Counted from the first letter of the stretch, positions 33,029 to 45,161 are shown. The stretch: 64,000 nucleotides of DNA from Lenzites betulinus (GCA_022264855.1 JABYQU010000009.1:372001-436000), one strand, 5' to 3'. Translations and numbers: made by a program. Notes: a model not told the origin generated them from the sequence alone.

Positions 33029-33403
33029 TTAAACCCACACACCGTGTTTACCCCTCGTCCATTGAACATAGCGATCAATGACGTGCCCGTCCAAGGGATC
33101 AAGAACAACGGGACCGTCAATTCTAGGTTGCACTACACGTTGCCAATCAAGGCCCAGTACGACATCATACACACGAGCATAACCTATGCGAATGGGCATG
33201 GTTGTCGTATACCACCCGCCCGGTGTTGGGAGAACGATAGGCCCCTGAGTAGTTATTTCGACATCATCGCCGACTTGCTTGACGTTTCGAGGTAGGTTGT
33301 GCGCCAAAGCGAAGGAGGTCGAAACGCATGACCGCGCAGCCGAACCGTCCAACGCAATCGAGGCGGGGATGCCACCACAACGGCCGTGCAGCGCGAGAGA
33401 CAT
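33029..33403 (-). CDS. Retropepsin-like aspartic protease-fold protein (124 aa)
   Basis: ATG 33403 (MSLALHGRCGGIPASIALDG) to stop. The segment IALDGSAARSCVSTSFA sits where retropepsins have D-S/T-G. A middle part PGGWYTTTMPIRIGY could be the flap. DVVLGLDWQ matches the second hallmark (hydrophobic-hydrophobic-G-x-D/P-W). The active-site triplet reads D-G-S, so catalysis is doubtful. Stand-alone ORFs of this kind are common in agaricomycetes, and from memory often near mobile elements. The size (about 120 aa) fits one retropepsin domain. There is no LTR, integrase or reverse transcriptase here, so this is not a retroelement pol. Confidence 0.55.
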   Translation of the reverse strand: MSLALHGRCGGIPASIALDGSAARSCVSTSFALAHNLPRNVKQVGDDVEITTQGPIVLPTPGGWYTTTMPIRIGYARVYDVVLGLDWQRVVQPRIDGPVVLDPLDGHVIDRYVQWTRGKHGVWV

Positions 33404-33630
33404 GTGAAGCGGAAGAAGCAGCTCTGCCCTCTCATGATAGATGGTATGCGGAGGGATTTAGCCGTGTTTGTCAACCGATTGGAAAACAGTTGTCGACCGA
33501 ATGAAGAGAGCGTTGGCGAGTGAACGGAGAGGCGGAAGACGTAGAATAGACGCCCTACCCGGGTCAGCACGTGACATGAAATATTTCGCAGGGAGCCCTA
33601 TACCATTATGCGGGTTGAAGCTAAGACCCA

Positions 33631-34205
33631 CTACCAGAGGTAGCGGGGATATAAGTGTACCTCTCCATTCAGATCAACGACTACAGCTCCCAGGTTATCC
33701 GTGTCGACCTCGATGAGGCTGTATCCCCCATACGTCGGACTTCGATCCACACCTACCGCTCGTAGGCTGACCGCACGAGGGTCTTCTCTATCCAGTTCGT
33801 CCACCTGCGCAATTTTCAACGCGATCTCTATCTTCCCATCTTCGACCTTTCTCCCCGTCAACGAGTTTTACAACCCGGTGAACCGGAGGGTTCGTGCTGC
33901 GCTCGCGCCGGGCATGTGGAACGTGCTGCCTGGTCCCTCTCCGAACAACAACCCCGAGGCGCAGAGGGTCGCGTGTCCGCAGAGCGAGACTTCTCCGGTC
34001 GTCATCACCCAGCGCACTCTGAAAGTCTCGGGATCGTCCTTCTGAGGTGTTACGAATATATGCATCGGGTGGTTCAAGTTACGAGCGACTGCGAGGCGTT
34101 GGGCGTCCGTCAACGCTGTGTCTTCTTCGTTGTTGTGAGGAGGACTGCGGCGGGGTTTCCCCCATCTAGTCGAGTTGTGAAGCCGTTGAGGATAGCGAAA
34201 GGGAG
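33631..34205 (-). pseudogene. PhzF-family (phenazine biosynthesis-like isomerase) fragment
   Basis: N-terminal PFAILNGFTTRLDGGNPAAV, then a one-base frame change to DTALTDAQRLAVARNLNHP, ETFRVRWVMTTGEVSLCGHA (family hallmark G-E-V-x-L-C-G-H-A-T) and TLRFTGL, a TAA stop, then in frame GRKVEDGKIEIALKIAQVDE. The coding sequence stops after LYPRYLW; the second half of the about 300-residue protein is missing. One frameshift, one nonsense codon and a missing C-terminus make it non-functional. It lies with two other broken host-gene fragments on the same strand beside the Helitron. Confidence 0.85.
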
Positions 34206-34469
34206 TTTCGCCGGTGACAAGATGAACGATCGAGTCAGAGGTGGTTGTGGTTGTGGCGACAAGATCACGAGCCTTGCTTCTTATGCCGCTTTGGATCGTT
34301 GCTTACAAGTGAGGTCGGTGAGGTACATTGATATGGGATGATCGAGTCCTCCGAGTTGCCTTACAGCGCTCGAACATCTGGATTTGAATGAATTCATTAT
34401 CATGAAATCCGTGGTGTTACTGGCGCATCTACAGTATGCGTGCCAGTGATGGATCCCTACACGCAGTCC

Positions 34470-34893
34470 CTAGACCTTCCCCTTGAAGCTCCCACCCAGA
34501 ACAAACCACCTCGAAGCAGCGAGACACGCCACACTTGCCAACACCATCGTCCCCGCATATATCCCAACCGGTCTATAGCTCCCCGTAGCATCCTGAATCG
34601 CCCCACTAATCGGCGGTCCCGCCAGGGCGGAGGCCATGATAGTGAAGTACATCCCCGTGCGCCGTCCGACATCCTCAGCCGTACCCATCGCCATCATCGG
34701 GCCCGAAAAGAGCGCGGCAAACGCACCGGTCGAGGCGCCATATAGCACCGTCACGGCTACGATTGGACCGGTGCCGTGGACGAAGGGCCAGATGGAGGTG
34801 AAGATGGCCACGAAGACTGTGAAAGGCAGCATCACGGTCATGATCCCGTACTTATGGCTGAGTATGCCCGCGCTCAGAGGTCTCAACAACGGC
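34470..34893 (-). pseudogene. MFS monocarboxylate-transporter-like C-terminal fragment
   Basis: The frame encodes the last third of a fungal MCT-type major facilitator: RPLSAGILSHKYGIMTVMLP, WPFVHGTGPIVAVTVLYGAS, AALFSGPMMAMGTAEDVGRR, GPPISGAIQDATGSYRPVG and SRWFVLGGSFKGKV with its natural stop. These correspond to the final four or five membrane helices. Upstream the frame stays open but the sequence no longer resembles a transporter, so the first seven or eight helices are absent. Isolated C-terminal fragment, not able to transport. Confidence 0.85.
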
Positions 34894-35365
34894 GAGGGAG
34901 CGGAGAGGCGCGGATGGCGTCGGCTTCGGGGCGCTGGGAGTGTTCTTTCTTCCATAGTACATACCGCCGTATCCGCGCTTCCTGGTCCGACTTTGTGCGG
35001 ATGGCTATGTGTCGCTGTGAACATGACGCCGTCCTGAACGTGAACACCCTTCGCGGCAACCTGACAGGGCTATACGCGTTTCGCAGCGATCTCCTCTTGT
35101 GTCCGGGCCACTTCGGGGTAACAGGCGCGCCGTCCTCCGCCATCCCGGCAAGAGGTTGCTACGGGCAAATGGAATGCAAATGTTCGAAACACGCTCACAG
35201 CCGGACAGGAAATGAATTGGAGTCTATATCATTGTCGTGTCAATGGTGTTCTGAATGCCCCGCCTCGTGCCCGTGGTGATCGTCATGTCCATCCCATGGG
35301 TGCTTCAAACCCTGTGGAAGATACGGTCAACAACAGAACAAAGCGAGCCAGAATGACAAACGCAC

Positions 35366-35603
35366 CAAGAGCTTGGCACCATCCTTCCTGTAAGACTGTT
35401 AGGAGAGCCGTCTGGATAGTAGCACTGCAGACGCACCTGGCACGGTAGAAGATGAAGAACCACATGGTCGCACCGAGGGTGGTCGCAAGGAACTTGTGCT
35501 TGAAGCCAGGAAGGTGCGGGTTGAAACCGGTGCCTTACATGCAGCGTGAGCAGCTGCTCGACCGCGCCGAGGACAACGTGAGCATACCGTGGTGACCAGC
35601 CAT
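35366..35603 (-). pseudogene. Small mitochondrial membrane protein fragment, complex I NDUFB2-like (tentative)
   Basis: Begins MAGHHG, then, after changes of frame, VVLGAVEQLLTLH and FNPHLPGFKHKFLATTLGAT followed by MWFFIFYRAR; a GT-AG intron (GTGCGT ... CTTACAG) leads to KDGAKLL, after which the expected Trp/His-rich end is lost. A single short hydrophobic helix ending in W-F-F-I-F-Y-R-A-R resembles small accessory subunits of NADH:ubiquinone oxidoreductase. The internal frame shift and TAA indicate a dead copy. The retained intron shows the copy came from DNA, not from mRNA. Confidence 0.5.
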
Positions 35604-35771
35604 GGTGGAGGGAGGATCGAGGAGGTGTTTGGGTCTGTTGACCGCGCGCGTCACCGGTTCAGCCATCCGGGATCTCCTGGGCGTCTTTTCAATTTCGTCC
35701 CAGCCACAAAGCTCGACCGCGCACCGTCTACCTCCGTCAAACGGCGTGTCCGCCTCGACGCCCTCAACGAC

Positions 35772-36518
35772 ATGGACGGCCAGAAGCGGAAGAGAGACGA
35801 CGACGGCACGGTGGTGACGTTCTACGCACCAGATAGGACGTTCCAGCGTGTGTACAAGGGTGCGTTTACATCACAACCTTCGGGCGCGTAAGAGGTGCTG
35901 AAGAAAAGACGTCGCGCGCGATTGTTTACAGGCCAGTCCCTCGACGAGACGAGAACGTTGGTACGAGCAAAACTGGGACTTCCGGATGACGCGTCGATTC
36001 GATTTTCGCGGCTGCACGAGGGAAAGCACATTGACCTCGAGGACGGTACGTCAATTACACCTACACGCGGGCGCCTTCTCACGCACATCTCCGTACAGAC
36101 GATGATTTCGAGGCTTTTCGCCATCTTGCGCGCTATGTGCCGACCCTCGATGTCTCCGTGTTTGTGGGCAATGATCGTCCTCCTATATTCATTCAGCGGT
36201 CAGCTCAGGGCCCTTCCGGCAAGGTATGTCAAGTGCCATGCGTTACATGCAACTGCTATAACTTACCTATCACAGCCACTATCCCGGAAACAGTCGAGGA
36301 AAAACCCAGAATCTCGTCCATCTACTGCTTTCTCAGAGCCAGCATCTGGACGAAGTACACCTGCTTCCGTCGTAGCAATCCCGCGCCCTCCTGCTTCGAC
36401 TTTGGACGGAAACGGCGTGCCTCAGAAGAAGCGGAAACGCAGGGAAGAGCCTTTGACGCGCCAACTTGGTCTCCAGGTGCAACCTACAGACGGGTCACAA
36501 GCAGATGAATGTCGGTAA
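35772..36518 (+). CDS. Nuclear-type protein with N-terminal ubiquitin/PB1-like domain
   Basis: Exons 35772-35859, 35932-36045, 36099-36223 and 36276-36518. It opens MDGQKRKRDDDGTVVTFYAP, then VYKGQSLDETRTLVRAKLGL, a run of Glu/Asp, FRHLARYVPTLDVSVFVGND. The first 110 residues read as a beta-grasp (PB1/ubiquitin-like) fold; the rest is Ser/Pro-rich with a basic patch KKRKRREEP that could be a nuclear localisation signal. It ends QADECR with TAA, but the last codons also form a GT donor (CG|GTAACT). The following gene starts 60 bp on and shares the same composition, so these may be exons of one gene whose junction I cannot make in frame. Confidence 0.65.
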
Positions 36519-36577
36519 CTTCGTTGTATTCTTTAGCTTCTCACTGCTGACATTCGACTGAAGCTACCCAAACGACC

Positions 36578-39500
36578 ATGGGCCCTCCCAAGTCCTCGTC
36601 CTCGAAAAAGAAATCCCGCAAGGGGACGAAGAACTCTGATGTGACTCGAGAGTCAGATACTGCCGCACCTGCATCATCCGCGCGCGCATCGGACACACCT
36701 GCTCCTGTCGTAGGCTCCAAGCGGAAACGCCATGAGTCCCCGGATATCCCAGTAGCCACCACAAGTCGCGAGACGATCCCCGTTCGAACTGCCATCTCAC
36801 CTGCGCCTCGCTCTCCGCCACCTTCTCCCGTGAAGAAGAAGCGGAAGAAAGACAAGCGCGCCTCCGCTGCAGACGACGGGATACTGACTGACGGGCAGTC
36901 CTCTGCACCCGCTCCTAAACCTAGCAAGAAGGGAAAGAAGAAGGCTGTCGCGGAATCGGGGCGGCTTCAGGAAGGGGATGTTGCTGATACTGAAGACAAC
37001 GCCGCGACAGACGTGTTGGCCAAGAAGGCCAAGAAAGAGAAGAAGACCAAGAAGAAGGCCGTATCTGCGGATGTAGATTCACCAGCTGATGTCCAGGAGC
37101 CTTCTACTTCCTCTCATGAGAGGACACGCAAGGGCAAGGAGATCGAGAAGACATCTGGTGTTGCAGCACCTCCCGTCGACGTCCCTGGGGATGTCATGGT
37201 AGCCGCCGCGCAGCCCTCTAGCACTGAGCAAGGTAAGTCATCGTTGTATCCCTCGAAGGTGACCTGACTGATGTAGCTACATCGTAGTCCCTAAAGACAC
37301 AACGGGCGCGGCGAAGAGCACAGAAATCGGTGCTCAGCTTGCAAGAGCAGCAGGGGAGCCTGCTGTGCTGAAAGTCATCACAGATGCCGTGATGACGTCT
37401 GCTGAGAATGGGAAGCGCAAACGAGGGAGGAAGAGTAAAGCTATCGACTCAGTTGAGGTTCAAAGCGAGATCCCCGCTGCAGCCTCACCCAACGAAGGTA
37501 GATTCATCTCTTAAGAATGTGCACGATGTGCGCCTTTCTCAAACTCTTGCACCTGTTTAGCAGCAGTAGCAGTTGTTTCCAGTCTTCCTGAGGTTGCGGC
37601 AGAGGCGGTGCAGAAGGGTAGGGTGTGCTTTTGGCTACCTCATACAACATACTAACGTTCCCACAGAGAACAAGAGGAAGCGACGCAAGACTCTAGCTGC
37701 AGATACTTCCCTCGATCCTGATGTGTCGACCATATCTTCTACCACAGTTCCTAGTAAGTCTGCCATAAAGATACTCTCGCACTTAGCCCTGAGGTCCAGC
37801 TGTATAGATCCAGCCATCACGCTACCGGAAGAGATAATCACCCCGGTCGCTCCTAGCTCTGCTGCCCAGAAAAGAGGCAGGAAGAAGAGTATCGCTCCGG
37901 CCACTTCTCAAAGTAAGCCTTGCGGAACCAGTGGTACCCCTTCGCGCTGCTGACAGAATCAGCTTCGGACTCGGTGTCAGCGATGGCCGCAGTTCAAGCT
38001 GCGTGGTTAGCGGTATTAGCCAGGAACAGTGCTGCTTCCGCCGCACCCGCGCCGTCTGCTCCAGTTCAGGAGGAGCCTGTCTCTCAACCCGCAGCCGAAC
38101 CTGCGCTACCTGCACGCAAGCGTAAGACTGGCAAGTCTAAGCTGCACCAGACGTGGGGCCCTGAGGATATCGAGGGCGAAGAACAGGCCTCCGTTTCTGT
38201 ATCCGTTGCAGGTCAGGAGACCGTCGCGAACGCCCAACCTGCAGACGTCTCTTCCCCTCGTAGTATCTCGGTGGGGCTAGTGCAAACATCCGCCAAGACC
38301 GTGAAGGCGAAGGCGAAAGGGGCGAAGATCCGGCCTTCCAGCGCGCCAGCATGTCCCATTTGCGAAAAGGCCTCCAACCATTCACGCTCAGACTGTCCTG
38401 TGGTGCAAGGCGGGCCAGAGACAATTCGCAGCCGCATCGCTCAATTGAAGTCATCCGGTCACGACAAAGAGCTGGTCGATGAGCTCGAAGTACTTCTCAA
38501 GGAAGCGCTCCGTCGCCGGAAGAGCGTTGGAGGTCGGCAGCTGAGCAGCCTCCCCGCAACCAACGAAGCTTCCGCCATAGCATCTACATCAGGAGAGTCC
38601 ACGCCGTCTCCTGCGTTCCCTCTCAGCGCGGCGTCCTTCGCCGCGCGCCCTTCACCCCTCCCGCGTGTGCCTGCGGGGTCGGAGATCTCGGAGGTCGCGG
38701 TCGAGAGCAAGGACGAGGGCAGCAGCAATGAGAGCTCGAGCGATGACGACGAAGAGGCTGGGCCCGGGCCATCCACAGCACCGTCAGCATCCATCCCAAT
38801 GAAGACGCTCATCAACAACTTGGGCTTGGCCGACATCGACGCCCTCATCCGGGGACCCGTCAAGCCGCGCGGGAGCATCCTTGACCAGATCCCGTCGCAC
38901 TCGTCGTCGGAGAACGAGCACGACTCCGCCGATGATAAAGACGACGATGTGGACCTCGAGGAGGAGGAGAAGCACGACCGCGCGTATCGCCGAATGTCAC
39001 GCAAGCTGCAGCGCGCTGCGTCGTCCTCGGACGACGAACCTGAGCCCGAGCCCGATGCCGAGCCCGATGCGAATGATGCGGACGCAGTCGCAGACGGACA
39101 AGACGCTGTTGTGCCGCCGACATTCATGGATGTGACCCCCAACGATGCAATTGGTCAAGGTTCTGATGCGGAGGTAGGTCTCTTCTCCGAAGTGGTGTGA
39201 GCCCCGCTCATGCTGAGGACAGTGGGGCGGGATAGTATCCAACGATGTTACCGGCCCCGGGGACGCCTCGGATGAGTCCGCCGATGAACAGCCCGCCGAA
39301 GAGATTGCTCCGGACGCGCACTCCAAGGCAGGTACAGACCAGGGCAACGAAAGTGACGCGGAGGAAGTAGCTGCACCCCAACCTCCAGTCCGCCAGGGCC
39401 AGGCGGATTCGGAGCCAGAACCCGATACCGAAGGTGAGGCCCAGGAAGATGAGGAGGCGCCATCTGCGCTTCGCGACGAGGGATCCGACAACGAGCACTC

Positions 39501-41682
39501 TGCCGCTATTGGTGGAAGAGCGTCCTCGCCACATATTACTCCAGAGCAGCTAGCGGAGGAGGATGAAGAAGCGTGGGATCCAGAAGCAAATGAGGACGAA
39601 TCTGAAGGCGAAGGGATCCCGCAGGAAGACGGCGAGGCAGTCCTGCAAGAAGCTGAGGGCGCAGACGAGCCTTTGAACGACGATTCTGCGTCCGAAGACG
39701 ACAAGGAGGTCGAACAGAATACTGCTCTCACTGCATCCGCGACGCGTGCGCTCTCGCTCGAAGTTGGCCAAACAGATACCCAACCAGTGGTTGAATCTCC
39801 TTCACGCGTAAATGCGGAGGCGGGACGTACTCCTTCCCCTCCACCACTGCCCCAACCAGCTACTGCTCACGCTGACGTCGACATGTCCACGGGTAGTGTT
39901 CACCTCAGCGAATTCGACCTTCGCCCCGTTGATCAGCCTTCGGACCCGATCGAGTCTCTTGGTTCATTCGCAGACGTTTCTGAACAGCGACAAGCAGTCG
40001 ATGACGACCCCATTGAGGACCCCGACGCCGATATCGAACCCGTCGCACCACATAGTCCAACGGTACGTGCGGGTGCGGAGCTGGCAAGGTTACAGGAGAC
40101 GACCCCTCCGCCCGCTGTACCCCGCACGCCAGGAACTGTGTCGCGGATGAAGAACCGACACGGGAGGCTCGTGACGATGTCTCCGTCGAAGATGTTACCG
40201 AGTTTGTCTCAGCAGATCCTTGGCCCCTTGGCCCCTGCCCTCCTGGCTACTGATGTAGAAAGTGAGGCTCAGGTTCACGAGCCGGCGCCGGTACCAACAC
40301 AGCAAGCGGAGGACGAGCCTCAAGAAGTCGATGATGTTCCCACGGAGCATTCTCAGCAGGTAGACGAGGAGGCAGACGAGGTACAGCAGCTGGAGACCAG
40401 GCCGCGGCGCACTACACGGGTCACTCGTCGTGTGTCCGCCATGACGCAGTCTTCCGTCGGTGATTTCCCTGCTTCAACCCCTACCCCTACCCCTGCGCCC
40501 CCCGCCACCGAGCCTTCAGCTGCGCCGAAGCGCCGAGCTGCACGACTCACAGCCGATGAAAAGGCGGCACGAGAGGCTGAGAAGAAGGCTGATCGCGAGC
40601 GTAAGGCTGCGGAGAGGAAAGCAGAGCGGGAAGCAAAGGCTGCAGAGAAGAAAGCCGAGAAGGAGGCGAAGGAGGCGGCCAAGCGCGCGGAGAAAGAGGC
40701 CAAGGAGGCACTGAAGCTGGCCGCTCAGGCAGAAAAGGAGAAAGAGAAGGTGGAAGATAGGCCCAAGAGGGGTAGGGGGCGACCCGCGAGAGGGAGGGGC
40801 GCGGCAGCTAAGCCGACGTCGACGCGGTCCCGCGCTACTGCGAGCGCGGATGCAGACGAGCCGGACGAAGACCAACAGGCGCAAGGACCCACTGTGGAGG
40901 CTACCGCCGAGCCGTCCAGCTCCACCCCAGGGTTCTCCAAGGTGGCATGGGCGACGTTGCCTTCCACGCAGCCAAGGACGCAGACTGAGTCTGTAGTCGA
41001 CGTCGAGTCGTCCATGGTTGACGAGCTTCAGCCGAGCAGTCCGGGATCACCCAGCTCACGTTCCCCCGAGCCGATCTCGCGCACCACCAACACGACGAAC
41101 ACGACGGAAAAGGACGAAGCGGACGTCTCTCGCGAAGTCACCATCACCCAAGACCGTGCGGACGGTCAGCCAGAGGACAGCCTCGTTCCATTCGCGACTC
41201 CCAAGCCGAACGGACGCACAAAGGATGCATTGTTCATCCCATCGAGCAGCCAGTTTCCAAGCACGCCCTTCCCTGACGACGGCTTGCCCGAAAGTACGCC
41301 GCGCGTAAATGGCTATGCTTACGCAAACGATATCGGGAGCGATGGTGCGGACGGCGTCGCTCAGGACTCTCTTGAGCCCTTGAAGAGTAGCCGCAATGGG
41401 TGGAGCAGGACAGCACCGTTCCAAAGGCTGTCTGACATTGCCAGCCAGGCGCTCTTCTCCAGGGTGGAGATCCCGTCGCCCATGTTGTTCCCCTCGCAGT
41501 CGCAGTCGCAGCAGCGCCAGTCCAATGCTTCGTATGGTCGTCGGGACGACGATGACGATGATAGCGACGACTCCTCGGGGTCTGGATCGGACTCGGACGC
41601 AGAAGTGAAGAAGTCGCATATCCCGCGGGAGAGGCGTGCAGGGGCGGGTGTGCAGAAGAAAAAGAGACCGTTATTATCTTAG
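36578..41682 (+). CDS. Large disordered Lys/Glu-rich nuclear protein with CCHC knuckle and AT-hook (1596 aa)
   Basis: Exons 36578-37232, 37288-37497, 37561-37617, 37667-37753, 37808-37912, 37957-39173 and 39223-41682 total 4791 nt in one frame. The N-terminal third has repeated basic blocks (KKRKKDKR, KKAKKEKKTKKK). Mid-protein is a single zinc-knuckle-like CPICEKASNHSRSDC followed by a helix (RIAQLKSSGHDKELVDELEV). Then come long acidic tracts and a highly charged coiled coil (about 40555-40745) ending in an AT-hook-like KRGRGRPARGRGAA. The C-terminus is acidic Ser/Asp then basic. Likely nucleolar or chromatin-associated; no family name can be given. Confidence 0.75.
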
Positions 41683-42800
41683 CTATAGGTAGCCTGTCCA
41701 TCTTCAGTTGCGCTTTCCCCCACCCATTCCTCGATACAGTAGAAACACACAGTACTAATCCGTCACCGTGCACATACTTCATACCTAGCATCTCTCGTCC
41801 CCCATCATCTCACGCATCTCGTAGTCGCACATCGCATCTTGTCTTACTTCCGGTTTTAATTTCGCTACAGAGGGAGCATTCACTGGTAGAGCATATCAAT
41901 TGAACATATAGGGAGCCACTTTCAGCGTGACAAACCCTGGGTGCTTTAGTTAGTCTGAGCGGGAGATAGGGGAAAGTCTCGAACGACGAAACACGCGGGG
42001 TTTTAAATTCCTTCGAGTCCTGTACATGTGTGCATGTTGTGTTCGTCAAGCCATGACCACTGTCAAACCGTACCAGGCCGTACCCTGGCCAGTCAATCTC
42101 CCCGTTGCTATCTCCGTCTTCTGTATGTCATTCAGGAAAACGGAACGTACGGCTAGGGGCTATCTCCGGCCTGAAGCCGGCATGAGTCTCACGAGTCGTT
42201 ATATGTCGACGTCCCCGAGTGTAGCCGCAGCTTCTTGGACGTACTCGCTCGCAACCTGCCACTCGCTCTCGACGCTGGCATGCGGTTTTTGTCACCTGGC
42301 GGCGAGAGTTACGAGGTCGTAGAAGGTCATACTCACGCAGCTTACCCACCAGTGTGTTAACATGTTCTCGTCACCGTTCCGCACGCGCGGCTCCTTCATA
42401 TATAGCACCATCATCACGACTATGGGTCACTACTATACTCACTGTAACATCCATCTGCGTGGAACTAGTGTCCCGTTCTCTGTCCAGCCGGGAAAACACG
42501 TCATGGTAAGTACATCAGTTCCGAGAGTGACATATGTGTAGTGACAAATTACAAGACGTACCAGCATGCATCTGCTTCGATTTCCTCCCACAACGGAGTC
42601 GAGGTCTTGCAAACTTAGCACCACGCGACCATGACTCGACCATGAGACGGTAGTATGGCTGTGTGAACACCCACACCCGGGCCAGCTTATGCCCGCACTC
42701 TTTGGCGTGCTATAGCTTGAGGGCGATTGCATAAATACCTCCGTAAGCCTGAATACAGCCATAGCCATCCCTCTCATCAGCCTTTGGAAAAGTGCAGACC
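41683..42800. other. Intergenic, nothing recognised
   Basis: About 1.1 kb with short open frames on both strands but no domain, splice pattern or RNA gene that I can support. It probably includes the terminator of the disordered protein gene and the promoter of the esterase gene. Confidence 0.4.
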
Positions 42801-44222
42801 ATGGCGACCGACATGGACCCCGAGCTCGCCGCCGCGATAAAGGCAGCTCCCTCACTACCAGATATCTCACTCGGTGCACCCTCCATCGCTGATTTCCGAG
42901 TGTTCTGCGAGGCCGTCTTGGCAGCACCGTTCAAAGTCTACCAGGAGGCGTATCTTCCGCCGGGTGAGACCTCACGCCGAGACTAAATATACCGAACGCT
43001 CATACCCATTGCTGCTCGCAGATACGGCGTACGTCGTACAGGATCAGAAAGTCACCGGGGCCGATGGCGGGGACTTCAACGTCAGGTATATTGTACCTGT
43101 GGTAGACGATGTCAATGAGACATTCCCAGTGCTAGTGTACACCCATGGAGGAGGTCAGTGCACGTTGTTGTGTCGCCTGCAGTGCGGGCCCGTCACGGTG
43201 GTGTATGACATTTTTGGACAGGGTGGTGTGCGGGCAGTATCGAATCCGACGACTACTTCTTCCGCAGGCTGGCCGTCGATCTCAAACTCTCCATCGTGAA
43301 CGTCGACTACCGGTGTGTTCCCTTTCATATACCGTGATTTCGGCGCCCACTGATACGGTTTACAGTCTCGCTCCTGAGCACCCCTTCCCTACTGCTGTCA
43401 CCGACTCCCTTGCAGCGCTGAAATGGGTACGTCTGCCTCATTCTATTGCGTCCGCGTGGCATTGACATTGTTTCGGCTCGATAGACCGTGTTGAATGCTG
43501 CACTTCTCAAAGCGGATCTCACCAAGGGTTTCATCATCGGTGGTCATTCTGCAGGCGGGAACATCTGCGCCGTACTCGCCCATGAGGCGCGCGACGACTC
43601 CTTCTTCCACGAACAAGGGCGGCAGCTCACAGGACAACTCGTCCGCGAACCGTTTATCTGCCACGCTTCCGTATACCCAAAGAAGTGAGTACACGTGCAA
43701 TGTTGTCCGTGGTGTGGGTGTGCAGCTTTGAGATATAGCTAATCAAATGTTGGCCAGATACAAGGCCGAGCTACGTGCTATGGCAGAGCACTCCGACCCC
43801 CTCCCTGTACGCACCGTGATAGGTACGCAACACCCATATGTCCTATACACAACCATTCACAGCTTGACTTCGACGTGCAGGCCTCTACAACCCACCTCCA
43901 TCCGACCCGCGGTTCTCTCCGCTTCTGTATCCATCCCACCGAGGACTACCACGCACGTTCTTGCAGGGTGTAGGACTTGATCCGCTCCGTGACGACGCGC
44001 GTGTGTACGCAATGGCACTCCGTGAGGCAGATGTGGAATTGCAGTTCATCGAGTACGTGGACTATGAGAGTACAATATATCAATCGTGCTAATTGGTTAT
44101 GCGTCTACAGATACCCCGGGGTCACGCATGGTTTCCATTACACGTTCCCTACTCTGAAAGCTGCTGTCAAGGTGCGGGAAGACCTCATCCGAGGAATCAA
44201 GTGGCTCCTCAGGAGGGAGTAG
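42801..44222 (+). CDS. Alpha/beta hydrolase, hormone-sensitive-lipase type esterase
   Basis: Start ATG 42801 (MATDMDPELAAAIKAAPSLP). Exon junctions keep frame through PVLVYTHGGG-W (oxyanion HGGG), NVDYRLAPEHPFP, IIGGHSAGGNICAV (nucleophile Ser in G-H-S-A-G-G), GVGLDPLRDDARVYA (acid) and YPGVTHGFHYTFP (catalytic His). Seven introns of 50-75 bp. No signal peptide, so a cytosolic serine esterase or lipase acting on small acyl esters is likely. The family includes many agaricomycete detoxification esterases; the substrate cannot be told. All catalytic residues are present, the order is canonical and the C-terminus KWLLRRE is complete. Confidence 0.92.
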
Positions 44223-45161
44223 GACATACCCGATTTTTGGTTGTAGGACATGCACGTATGTTTTGCAAGCGTGAAACTGCTATATGGAGTTGCAGAAATG
44301 GACATCGACACTTGCTTCCAAGTTGCCGCTAAACGCGGTAAGACGCGATCAGCTGACCGCGTATCGTATGACATCATCGCACTGAAGCTGATCAGAGGAA
44401 GAATGCGAGCAAGAGGATTGAGTTCTTCGATACGAAACATGCTAGCTACTCCCATCTGAGTGCACAGCAGGTTTCGAGAGTCGTATGTGTTTATGTGATG
44501 CTTCGCTTGTGCGCAATTGCGCCTTTGGCAATCATAGAACGCTGTCGAATCCGGGGTGGACGTAGGAGTTTCACTGGCGCGGTACGACCATAGACTCCGA
44601 CTATAGACTCTGTAATTTTCGAGTCCACTCGGCAGCTGGTAGGGGGAGACCCTATAAGCATGTTTATAGAGTCCCTTACACGTTACTCCAGCCTTACTTC
44701 CGAGACGGGGCGAATCCCGAGACTTCGGAAAGTGACTCGCGCGGTGCTACTCAAGTCCGGCGAGCGCCGCCCCACCTGTTGGACTTCCGGTGCTCCTCAG
44801 AACTTCTCCTCAAATCTGGACGCAACGAGGAAAGCGCATTGCTTCTAATCTTCACCACAGTCTCCTGCATGAGCCATGTACTCGGGCTCGTAGCTGGCGG
44901 GATGGAGTGGAGAACGCAGGGTCTGGTCCTCGTCATCGATGACCTTCCTCCGACGCTCCCCAAATTTTCATGAGGAGATGTACGATCCATGCACGCACCA
45001 TGATGGATGTGCGCGAATCAAGTCGGGATCCCTGCACGAGCTACCACCACCGTCGCTCTAAGCATAAATACCTACCTAGTCGGTCTGTAGCTGAGCCAGC
45101 ACTTGCTGCCACCCCCGGCTCCAGTTCGCCTCTCTTACGGACAGTCATAGCTCCCAGCATC
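44223..45161. other. Intergenic, nothing recognised
   Basis: Open frames occur, including an in-frame upstream extension of the next gene from 44970, but its composition is not convincing as a leader. It could be a 5' UTR. Confidence 0.4.

Larger units (their letters stand above)
25011..33403 (-). mobile_element. Helitron (rolling-circle transposon); core 25011-31327, 5' extent inferred
   Basis: The core is the Rep/Helicase gene at 25011-31327. Two further minus-strand ORFs on the 5' side (SAP-like 32502-32909, retropepsin-like 33029-33403) and a region full of TCTAA/TTAGA motifs are tentatively included. Termini (5' TC, 3' CTRR with a preceding hairpin) could not be located by eye, so both borders are uncertain. 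If the captured-fragment idea is right, the 5' end may lie near 35.6 kb. Confidence 0.7.

Noticed and set aside
33029..33403. Retrotransposon pol remnant
   Set aside because: Only a retropepsin-like domain is present; no reverse transcriptase, RNase H, integrase or LTR nearby.
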